The notes below the pieces were generated by a model, which ran no database searches, was not told the DNA's origin, and was given only the letters and a program-made list of their open reading frames with translations. From contig JAHNUO010000009.1 in assembly GCA_019787685.1 (NCBI GenBank), positions 1,736,001 through 1,800,000 on the forward strand: DNA of 64,000 nucleotides, in the 5' to 3' direction. Position 1 is the stretch's first letter; each line of letters opens with the position of its first letter. A program made the translations under genes and the position numbers. Positions 44,307 through 53,547 of the stretch are shown here, one piece after another. This DNA comes from Chiua virens (Eukaryota; Basidiomycota; Agaricomycetes; Boletales; Boletaceae).

Positions 44307-47300
44307 ATGATCAAACTCCGGATGATCTGTTTCATAGTTTAGACGATGGAGAGCGTCCTCATCTTCGTGTTTTGTTTTATCGTCATATGTTCTGAACATA
44401 GAGTTGAATTGGGTTTGTGTGACTTTTAATTTTCTTGGGGCATCTGGATGCGCTTCATGGAAATCTGATATGAGATCCAGTGCATTCTTCAGATTCTTTA
44501 GGGATTCCCAAGTTCTTTCGTCATCATCATAACCTTTCCAGTGTATGAGATATTCTAAGCAGCGTCCTCTCATTCGAGAATCGACAATGTAGTCTGCTTC
44601 GAATTCTTCTTCTCGGTCATCTCCAATTACGACAGGTCACGGTTTATAAACCGGCTGTTCTGGTAGATGTTCTTTATAAGGTTTGACCTGAGAAATGTTT
44701 ACGACTGGGTGTATTCTCATAGTGCATGGGAGTCGAAGCTTCACAGCATTCGGACCGTGCATGGATATTATGTCATAGGGTCCTATCCACTTGTCTATGA
44801 ATTTGGGGTGTTGTTTTATTTTTAGGTTTGTTGTGGAGAGCCAGACCTTATCTCTGATAGAGTAGGAGGGTGGTTCTGATCTCGATTTGTCTGCAATGTT
44901 TTTCATATGTTCCGTGGCCTTATCTATGTTAGTTTTGGTTTGTTCTAGAACTTCGGAGAAATCCGTAATGTAGTTCTGAGCGGCCGGGTTTTTCATACTT
45001 TGTGGCATAATTCCCATCCTGGGGACGTAAGAGCGTGTGATTTCGAATGGTGAGAATTTAGTGGCAGTATGTTTCTTGCTGTTGTATGAGAATTGTGCGA
45101 GAGGAAGCCAATCGACCCATGTGTTATCTTTCTCTGCACAGAACATGCGAAGATATTGTTGCACTTCTCTATTCATTCGTTCTGATTGCCCGTCCGTTTG
45201 TGGATGATGTGCAGTGCTTAATTTGGGTGTTATTTTTAACCCTGAGCATATATCTTTCATAAGTTGGGAAGCGAATTGTGGTCCTCTATCCGATATGATG
45301 GTTTTAGGGAGGCCATGATGTTTCCATATGTGTGAGAGATATAGTTTAGCGAGATCCATAGATGTACACGTTTTGTGGCATGGGATGAATTCGACTTCTT
45401 TGGAGAAACGATCCACGACCGTGAGAATAGAATCGTAGGAATGTGAAAGTGGGAGATCTGTGATGAAATCTGCTGAGATATCTTCCCATGGTAGTGACGG
45501 TGTTTCTAAGGGTTGCAGGAGTCCTGCTGTTTTCTGGTTAGAACCCTTGAATCGAGCACATCTTTCACAGTGTGAGACATAATTTTTGACTTCTTCGTTC
45601 ATTCGGGGCCATATATAGGTTCGTGAGAGAAGTTCTAGGGTTTTGTCATAACCGGGGTGTCCGGCTTCGGGTGTGTCATGAAACATGGTTATAGATTTCG
45701 TGCGTAAAGCATCAGGAATGAAGATCCTATCCCCCTTTCTAAGGAAGGCGTCCTCGACTTTATATCCAATAGATAGTAGATGTTTCATGGCATTTGGTGA
45801 AAGTTTCATGGTTTCATGTTGTACGTCTGATAAGAATTGATCACCATTATAGAGGAGAGTGACGGCTGATCTGATTTTAGATGGATCCATGAGAAGGATT
45901 CCTTTGTTGTCATCTTCTATTCCAATCATGTGGTCTTCTCTCCTACTTAAAGTGTCAGCTTTTCCCATAGTGACTCCAGCCTTGTGGTGCCAAGTGAAGT
46001 TAAATCGTGAGAGGTATTGTGCCCATCTCGCTTGTCTTCAGTTAAGATCTTGGCGTGTCATAAACCACGTAAGGTTCTGGTGGTCATTCCATATTTCAAA
46101 TTCATGTTTTGCACCCTCAAGATAGTGGCGCCATAGTTCTAGGGATCGAATAACCAAGAGCATTTCTTTGTCGGCTATTGGGTAATTCCGTTCTTCTGGT
46201 GTCATAGAGTGGCTATTATAAGCGACAGGGTGCCAAAGTCCTTCTTTTTCTAGAGACAGGACTGCTCCCGTTGCAAAATTGGATGAATCGCATTCCAAGC
46301 GATATTTGGCATTTTGATCTGGATAAGCAAGAATGGGGGCTGTCGTAAATGCCTGTTTAAGCATAGTGAATGCTTCGTCACAAGCGAAGGTCCATTCAAA
46401 TTTCTGATCCTTTTTAGTAAGGTCATGTAGAGGTCGTGCTATTTTTCCATAGTCTTTAATGAATCTGTGATAGAAGTTGGCAAGTCCGAGGAAACTTCTA
46501 ATGTGTTTGACTGATGTGGGGGTTGGCCATTTGGCTACTGCTTTGGTCTTTTCGTTATCCATTTTAATCCCATCAGTTCCTACGATCATTCCGAGGAAGT
46601 CCACTTCTTTTACACGAAAGAAGCATTTTTCTAGTTTTACGTAAAGGTCGTTGTCTTGAAGACGTTTAAGTACTTCTAAGACTATTTTGTCATGAGTTTC
46701 ATAATCATCGGTGTTAGTGAATATCATAAGGTCGTCGATGTATACCACTACGACGCCGTCCATGTCGGCAAAGATTTCGTTCATCATGGTTTGAAACGTT
46801 GCTGGGGAATTGCATAATCCGAAGTACATGACGATGGGTTCGAAAGACCCGCGGTGGCAGACAAATGCTGCTTTCCATTCGTCTCCTTCTTTGATGCGTA
46901 CGTTATTGTATCCCCATCGGAGATCCATTTTTGTAAATAGTTTAGCATCTTTTAACTTATCCACAAGCTGCGAAATGAGCGGCAAGGGGTAGTTGTTTTT
47001 GCTTGTATGTTCGTTTAGGTATCGGTAATCCTGGACCATACACTTCTTTCCATCTTTCTTAGGGACAAAGAAGACTGGAGATGTCTGTTCGGACTTAGAG
47101 GGTCTGATGTAACCCTTTTTTAATTGGTCATCAATGAATGCGGAAACCTCCTCTTGTTCTGTGACAGAGAGGGGTATTAAGCGACCCTTCTTGGGAACGA
47201 AAGACTCTTTTAGGTCAATGCTGTGATCCCATGGTTTGCGTAATGGTATCCTTTCGGATTCCGTCTTTCCAAATACTTTAGCATATTTCATATATTCTCG

Positions 47301-48079
47301 TGGGACCATCTCTTCAAGAGTGCGTTCCTTAGGAGGAGAAGGTGGAGTTTCCATGTTTGCGGTAAAAATACGGGATTCCACAATAGAGTTTGCATATTTG
47401 AGTTCTTCTGCGATAATAGCATCCAAGAAGTTGTCTTCATCTTGTGAATGACATGACTCTGGGCATCTTCTCATCGTTACGTTTCCAGTCGACCAGTCTA
47501 TATGGGGATTGTGGTGTTTTAACCATGTAAATCCGAGGATAAGGTCGTTCTTTCCAAGGTTGGTAATTTCGGCATCCACTATTTCCCTGTGACCTTTGTA
47601 ATCGATCAGGATTTGTGTGGCGTGAGTTATTGAGCCCGCCTGGTTCTTAGTGCCATCCATGTTGAATACTTGGATAGGGTGAGGAAGTGCATGCGTGGGG
47701 AGTTTATGCTTAGCGACGTAATCCTCGTGTATGAAGATCGCATTAGCTCCGCTATCTAACAGTGCTTTTGCTCCAACATAGCCAATTTGGTCTACTGGGG
47801 ATACCAAAATTGGTAGTAATATTTCTTTTTCTACCGATGTAGATCTAATGAAAGACCCATCGGGGATTTGTTTTGGGACAGAATTAAGCACGGAACTATC
47901 GTGTCTGCCGCGCTCCACAGAGTCGCTGTCAACACTTTCGTTTTCTGTTGTTTTTGGTGATTTAGGTAGTTTATCCTCTTGCCAGGGAGGTTTTTCAGAG
48001 TATTTAAAATCGAAGTTTAGAGAAATAGAGTTTTCATATGATTTAGGAAGGGTGGCGCGAACGTGAGATCCCAGTTTAC

Positions 48080-49264
48080 TCAGTTCGCCTTGCCTTTTCC
48101 CTTTCCGTTTTTGTTTTCATACATGTCGAAGTAGTATGCTTGAACTTCCTCAGGGGACATCCCTCGGATGGCGGCAAAGGGGTCTTTAGCCGGTACAGAT
48201 GGGGAAGTGGTGGAAGTAGAAGATATTGTCTTCTTCTCTTCCTTATTTGTTGAGCGGACTTTGCGCGAACATTGTGTCTTATGAGATCCGCCGTACCACT
48301 TGCATTCACTGCACTGGTTTTTGGGTTTGGTGCAATCGTTGGTTCTGTGACCTGCACCGCCGCAGTTGTAGCATTTGTTTTGGCCATTGGTCTTCTTTTG
48401 GCCGAAGGTTCTGACTTCTTTTCCTGTGAACCAGCCATCTTCGTCTCTTTTGGCATAAGTGGCTTGACCAATGTCCATAGCATTGGGATCCTTATACTTT
48501 TTATAGCGGTCTGGTCACACATAGTTGAGTGCTTCCATGGCATTTCCCGCTGTTCGGATCCAGGAAAGGTAAGTAATGACCGCATGATCTCAGTCAGGTT
48601 CATATTCTTTGTGATTCAGGTCCATGTACATTGGGTGAAAGGGATCTACCCTGTGCCCGTCACGGAAGATTTGGTAGATGATGGAGTGGGCAGTGTTTGC
48701 CTCGAGGAGTCTTATCGCATGAGAAGGATCAATGTGCGCTTGTAGCCACAGAGCTTCCCATTGGACGATATAGTCCTCTACTCTCATTGTTCCTTGTTTT
48801 AGATTTTCTAGTTGGGATCTAGCCCAATCGACCTTGTTGTTTTGTCGGAACATCCCTTCAATGTCCTGAACTAATGTTGCCCATGTGAGAGCGGACCCTT
48901 TAGCTAAGCGTGTTTCTGCGAATTGCGCCGCTTTCTTTCCTTTTAACCGTGAGAGTATGGCTTGTACGGCCCTGTATGATCCCTTGGGTATGGCGAGATT
49001 GTTTACTTCAAGCCATCCTTTCATTTTGGCCCACCATTCTTCGAATTTGGCCATCTCTCCGTCATATGACCCTGGGTCTGCGAAGATTTCGATTTTAGAG
49101 GATGATGAAGTGGCCGGGGGTATGATGGGTAAAGCATTGAGTTGCCCTTCTAGGGCGCCGATAAGTGTGGCTTGTTCTGTGACAAGGACGAATGCAGCTT
49201 GTAGCCAATCTCCGTTCGTGCGAGAAGTGTCATTTAGGACTCCAAGTGCAGTGTGGTAATCCAT
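48080..49264 (-). pseudogene. Gypsy B Gag with two internal TGA codons
   Basis: Start ATG 49264 (MDYHTALGVLNDTSR). A coiled segment and a capsid-like domain follow (FEEWWAKMKGWLEVNN, SALTWATLVQDIEGMF, MRVEDYIVQWEALW), then a zinc knuckle CYNCGGAGHRTNDC with a second Cys/His cluster CSECKWYGGSHKTQC, and a basic tail KNGKGKGKAN. TGA codons at 48590-48592 and 48515-48517 interrupt an otherwise open 394-residue frame, and the natural stop at 48080-48082 is also TGA. Pol overlaps in the -1 frame. Confidence 0.88.
48095..48101 (-). promoter_or_regulatory. Candidate -1 frameshift heptamer GGGAAAA (gag-pol B)
   Basis: In the gag frame the codons read AAG GGA AAA GGC, so the heptamer fits X_XXY_YYZ. 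It lies 12 nt before the gag stop, and a -1 slip enters exactly the open pol frame (R-Q-G-E-L-S-K-L). Confidence 0.75.
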
Positions 49265-49266
49265 TT

Positions 49267-49536
49267 TTAGTTGTTGGATTCGTTATCCCAGTCACCTGCG
49301 TTTACTGGAGCATTCCAAGGACCAGCGGTGTTGTTAATAACAGGGGGTGCTTGGTATTGGTAGTCTTGTTGCTCGTAGGGAGCGTAAAGAGCAAAGATAA
49401 TTGTGTGTTCGTTGAACTGGATCCTAAAGTTCAAGGATCTTTGGTAATCGATAAGATTCTTCGAAACTTGGTAAAGGATAAAGAGAACGGTAAGGAAGAT
49501 TACTAATATTGATGTGCCAATGAAGTAAGCGAACAT
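49267..49536 (-). CDS. Gypsy B extra ORF 0b: small membrane protein
   Basis: 89 residues, in the same frame as ORF 0a and starting directly after its TAG stop (CAA TAG ATG). Residues 2-22 are uniformly hydrophobic (FAYFIGTSILVIFLTVLFIL), a clear membrane segment or signal anchor; the rest is polar (LIDYQRSLNFRIQFNEHTI) and ends Gln/Tyr/Asn-rich. Its TAA stop is 2 nt before the gag ATG, which is in another frame. It could be made by re-initiation after ORF 0a, or ORFs 0a and 0b could be one 277-residue protein split by a mutation or read-through stop. Not a standard Ty3/gypsy product. Function unknown. Confidence 0.55.
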   Translation of the reverse strand: MFAYFIGTSILVIFLTVLFILYQVSKNLIDYQRSLNFRIQFNEHTIIFALYAPYEQQDYQYQAPPVINNTAGPWNAPVNAGDWDNESNN

Positions 49537-50100
49537 CTATTGTATGTATCTCCTAGGGGTTTTAAGAGTATTTCGAGGCCTAAAGTAAGGGGTCTTGAAA
49601 TTATCGTACTGAGAGTAGGGACAAATACGAGTAGGGACTTGGTTAGCCTTGTATCGTCTCAGGATCCTTTTTCTTTCAAGGTTTGTCCTGGCGTTTCTCC
49701 TTTCAATCTCTCTGGGTGGGAGCCAATCATTTGGGTCTCCTAAGCTTTCCTCCGATGGTTCTCTCAAAGGAGCTGGTGGGAAAGGTGATGGTTCTCTTTC
49801 GGGAATGGGAGCGGGAAAATATTCGCGCTTAACCTCAGCTTCCTCAGTTGGATACCTTAACTCCGGGCTGTCGGACCGGGTTGACTCTCGTTCAGTAGAG
49901 TAGTCTGGTAAGGGAGTAGTTTCCCCTAAGAAATGGCCTAGTAAGGCACGGAAGATTTCGGTGTCAGTGCAGTCTTCGGGATCGAGGTCCTCGAGAGCGA
50001 CGACTTCTGCAAGATAGGCTGCGTCAAGAACGTAGGGTTCTTCTTTGATGTCAGGGAAGGCTTCCTGAGCGGCAGCGATAATGGAGAGGGGTAAAGACAC
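49537..50100 (-). CDS. Gypsy B extra ORF 0a, acidic-basic protein before gag
   Basis: 187 residues from ATG 50100 (MSLPLSIIAAAQEAFPDIKE), the first ATG frame of any length after the PBS. The N-terminal half is acidic (VALEDLDPEDCTDTEIFRAL). The middle is Pro/Glu-rich (PIPEREPSPFPPAPLREPSE) and contains NDWLPPREIERRNARTNLERKR, and the C-terminus is basic (PYFRPRNTLKTPRRYIQ). No family recognised. Base use and frame openness argue that it is translated. It stands 230 nt downstream of the 5' LTR, where gag normally starts. Confidence 0.55.
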   Translation of the reverse strand: MSLPLSIIAAAQEAFPDIKEEPYVLDAAYLAEVVALEDLDPEDCTDTEIFRALLGHFLGETTPLPDYSTERESTRSDSPELRYPTEEAEVKREYFPAPIPEREPSPFPPAPLREPSEESLGDPNDWLPPREIERRNARTNLERKRILRRYKANQVPTRICPYSQYDNFKTPYFRPRNTLKTPRRYIQ

Positions 50101-50320
50101 TGATTGGGCAGGTCAGTTAAGGCCTCCTTTCTGGTCAAGGGTGCGCTATCTGCTTCTGCGTATGCTAGACCTTGAGTCTTTTGCAAATCATCTTATTGGG
50201 AGCAGATGTTCCAACTACTTTTCAAACTTGGGACTTACTTGGGCCCGGTTGTGTTATTTTGTAGTAGGGGCTATGACGAGGTTGGGACTTGACAGTAGTC
50301 GATCAACGGCGAAGGTAAAC

Positions 50321-50331
50321 AACAAAGTTCT
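50321..50331 (-). promoter_or_regulatory. Gypsy B self-priming primer-binding site
   Basis: Minus strand AGAACTTTGTT, two bases (TT) inside the 5' LTR. It is exactly complementary to AACAAAGTTCT in the same LTR (50423-50433), 36 nt downstream of the start of TATATAAA. Confidence 0.78.
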
Positions 50332-50333
50332 AA

Positions 50334-50764
50334 TGAAACAACCTAGAACAACCTAGACTGTTAAAGTTGTAGTGGTGTAGTGAAGAGGGGGTTCAGTCCA
50401 GTGAAGAGGCGAAAACTCCAAGAGAACTTTGTTAGAGCTCTCTGGCTGTCATTCATGGGGTTTATATACTACATGGATATCGGAGTTCTAATCTGAGTTT
50501 GAACTACGTAGATAAGCGTAATGTATCCTATTGGATGATAAGGTGTGAATAGATATGAGTCATAGATAAGAGCATAGCCTTGCACTGCCGATGATGAGTC
50601 AGTGATAAGGGAGATGAAAAGATAAGGGCATGAGGTGATGGATGCTGTGTTATTGTGGCAGCCAGTCGGATATGATCCTTTGGACAGCCTTGACATGAGG
50701 CATGTATCTTTAGAATAGATCGAATGTTGGAGTTGTTAAGTGAGGAAAAGTTGGTATCGTAACA
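50334..50764 (-). repeat. Gypsy B 5' LTR (LTR3, 431 bp)
   Basis: TGAAACAACC to TATCGTAACA. On the minus strand it carries GTATATAAACCCC, then CTCTAACAAAGTTCT at the presumed transcript start. Confidence 0.95.
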
Positions 50765-50943
50765 CTGATTGGTTCCAGGTAGCATCCGGTCACCATACCC
50801 CAAACCACATCATTAAACTCAAATAGGTCTCCTTTGGGGATGGTAGCTGTCCAGTGATTGCTGTTCTCAGAGGGGTTGAACAAAATATGCTCTTCAGCAG
50901 TCAATGTGAGTACACAACAGACCTATTCAAAGGGTGTCAGTAT

Positions 50944-51693
50944 TGTTACGATAGTCCCAGGTAGGGCCTAGCATAGATGCAAAAGTGCTAAGTATCAAGT
51001 GGCTGCAATAACTCAAACAACCACCACTTGATACATGGCACGCTGTAGAGTTCAAGGAGGGTTACTGGTCAGTGGGTTGCTACCAGTGAGACGAGTTAGA
51101 ACTCAGGCATTGCTGAGAGCATCCTGTTGGGAATCTATACCCTAAGGACCGAGACTTCCCCTTGTAATTGGGGTGGACTGAGAAGCTGGACATTGGTTGC
51201 AGTGATGAAGGGTGGCTTAGGTTAAGCCCAAGGAGGAGCAGTGATACTAGCTAGATTGCATAGATCAAGACTGAGGTACAGGAGTATCACTGTGCAGTAT
51301 TTATACTACAAGAATCATGCATGGACCAAGAGTCCAAAAGGGTGGCCAGGAAGAGCAGAACAGTCACAGGGCCAAAAGGAGTCATGCAGGGCAGGAGCAC
51401 CAGATAGACAAAAGTATAAAAGGGTAAATGTGGAAGCTGTTGGAATGACAGTGGAAATGAAGGCGATCCCTACCGGATCAGGAAACAGAAGGAAGAAAGC
51501 AATAATGGAACAATGGGTTGGGCCAGAGTCACATAATTGGATCAAAGAAGGAAAGGTAAGTGGGCAAAGGGTTAAGCCCTTGCTGAGTAATCCAAGGCAA
51601 GGGTATGCCTTGCAGATTGAATGTAGGAGGTACCTGTAGTACTGAGCATAGTGAAAGTAAAGTAAAAGCAAGAGAAAAAGATGAATCGTAACA
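50944..51693 (-). repeat. Solo LTR1 (750 bp)
   Basis: TGTTACGATAGTCCC to GATGAATCGTAACA, with a perfect AGTAT duplication (50939-50943, 51694-51698). It interrupts the 42928-54374 gene. Confidence 0.93.
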
Positions 51694-52799
51694 AGTATTA
51701 CAAATTGGAGTGAATGAGGGAAAATGGTGTTACCACTGCACATGCCAAGGCAAGTGCCACACAAGGCCCTGTTTGCTCAGAGTTGAGAGCAGGAACTTCA
51801 ACTTGGCCTTGGATGTAGTTTAAATGATAGGCAAACATTTGAAGCACAAATGGTGCCCTCCATAAGCCTGTCCAAGCCTGTTTGAGGTCCAAGTTCAGCT
51901 TAACGCGATTAGGTTCAGTGCATGGATAAATACCATCATGTCTCCCCCCTTGTTATTCTGGAAGAGGAAATGGTTGTTCACAAGGAGGGCCTTGGCAAAT
52001 CCAACATGCTGAGTGGACTCACTGAAATCTGGGTCATTGGCAAAGAATGTGGTAAGAACAGCAACAGCAACAGCAGTTGTGGCAGATCTACTATGCCAGA
52101 CGTTCAGACTCTGTTCAAGTTGCCTAATACAAGATAACAATTAGAAGCCAAAAGAACAACTAGTAAATGGCACATACAATCTGAAAAACTGCATCATTGG
52201 CAGTAACTGTATGAGTCATTTGTCCCCTGTAGACCTTATCCCAGATTTTCTGCAGGGTTAACATTAAGGTGTCAGATGGAATGGTCCACAGGTTACTATG
52301 TCCAGAGGCAAAGTGAGTAAGTGCTGAAATAAAGAGTTGTCTCTACTTGTTATGAGCTGTGCAGACAGCAGGGAGGTCATCCTTGACATATTTCTTCTTG
52401 GTGCCGCTACCAGAACATTTGCTCAACATAGATGGCTCCATGTCCAATGATTCTGTCTTGAATCGCTTGAGCAGGGGCAATGCAGGCTCAGGTTGAGAAC
52501 TTTCTTCAATGGTATTGAGCTCCAATGCATGTTTGATTATGTCATACAAAATCATCAGTAGACTTACCTGGATCAGCCTGGAGTGCTTCTTTGTGTTCTC
52601 TGTGTTGGCTGATCACCTACATGCTTGCATGGAAGGAGGTGGCTTTATTGATTCATCAGGCTCAGGAGTTGAATCAATAACCTTGATAACATCCTAAACA
52701 CAGTCAGAAAAGCGACATGAGTGATGAGGAACATTACCATACTGGATTTCACATGAGTTGGAGCCTTGAGTTTGCTATTCAAGATAATGTCACAGTACT

Positions 52800-53547
52800 T
52801 GTTACAATTCTTCTTTTTCCTTATCTTTACTTTGATTTCACTATGCTCAGTACTACAGGTACCTTCTACATTCAATCCACAAGGCTTACCCTTGCTTCAG
52901 ATTACTCAGCAAGGGCTTAACCCTCTGCCCATTTACCTTTCTTACTTTGATCTGATTACACGACTCTGGCCCAACCTGTTGTTCTGTCATTGCTTTCTTT
53001 CTTCCACTTCCTGATCCAGTAGGAATCACCTTCATTTCTGCTGTCATTACGACAGCTTCCACATTCACCTTTTATACTTTCATCCATCCAGTGCTCTTGC
53101 CCTGCACAACTCCTTTTGGCCCTTAGACTGTTCCGCTCTTCCTGGCCACCCTTTTGGACTCTTGGTCCATGCTCAATTCTCGTAGTATAAATACTGTGCA
53201 GTGATACTCCTGTACCTCAGTCTTGATCTATGCAATCTAGCTAGTATCACTGCTCCTCCTTGGGCTTAACCTAAGCCACCCTTTGTCACTGCAACCAATG
53301 TCCAGCTCCTTGGTCCACCCTGATCACAAGGGGCAGTCTCAGTCCTTAGGGTATAGATTCCCAAAAGGATGCTCTCAGCAACACCTGAGTTCTAACTTGT
53401 CTCACTGGTAGCAATCCGCTGACCAGTAACCCTCCTTGAACTCTACAGCGCACCACGTATCAAGTGGTGGTTGTTTGAGTTATCGCAGCCGCTTGGTACT
53501 TAGCGCTTTTGTGTCTATGCTAGGCCCTACCCAGGACTATCGTAACA
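52800..53547 (+). repeat. Solo LTR1 (748 bp)
   Basis: TGTTACAATTCTTC to GGACTATCGTAACA, with a perfect GTACT duplication (52795-52799, 53548-53552). Inserted in the same gene as the copy at 50944, in the opposite orientation. Confidence 0.93.

Larger units (their letters stand above)
44238..48101 (-). pseudogene. Gypsy B Pol: protease, RT, RNase H, integrase, chromodomain
   Basis: One frame from the gag overlap (48101) to 44238. Protease ALLDSGANAIFIHED; RT with VYIDDLMIF (near 46735); RNase H CDSSNFATG and DHQNLTWF; integrase HH-CC (HDTPEAGHPGYDKT..CERCARF), DDE core (ISADFITDL, ISDRGPQFAS, SERMNREV) and a GPY-like IGPYDIIS; chromodomain FEADYIVDSR..CLEYLIHWKGYDDDERTWES. Only two stops interrupt it, both TGA: 46038-46040 (in the conserved LN[R]RQARW motif) and 44637-44639 (before PVVIGDD). 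Expressed from a -1 shift at 48095-48101. Otherwise remarkably well kept. Confidence 0.92.
43078..50764 (-). mobile_element. Gypsy B: Ty3/gypsy chromovirus with extra 5' ORFs
   Basis: Full-length element bounded by LTR3 copies and a perfect CTGAT duplication (43073-43077, 50765-50769). Order on the minus strand: 5' LTR, self-priming PBS, two extra ORFs, gag, pol ending in a chromodomain, polypurine tract, 3' LTR. A solo LTR1 sits in the 3' LTR. About 6.9 kb without it. Confidence 0.95.

Noticed and set aside
48272..48745. A 157-codon plus-strand hydrophobic frame opposite gypsy B gag
   Set aside because: It looks membrane-like only because it is antisense to charged gag codons; gag motifs on the other strand are clear.
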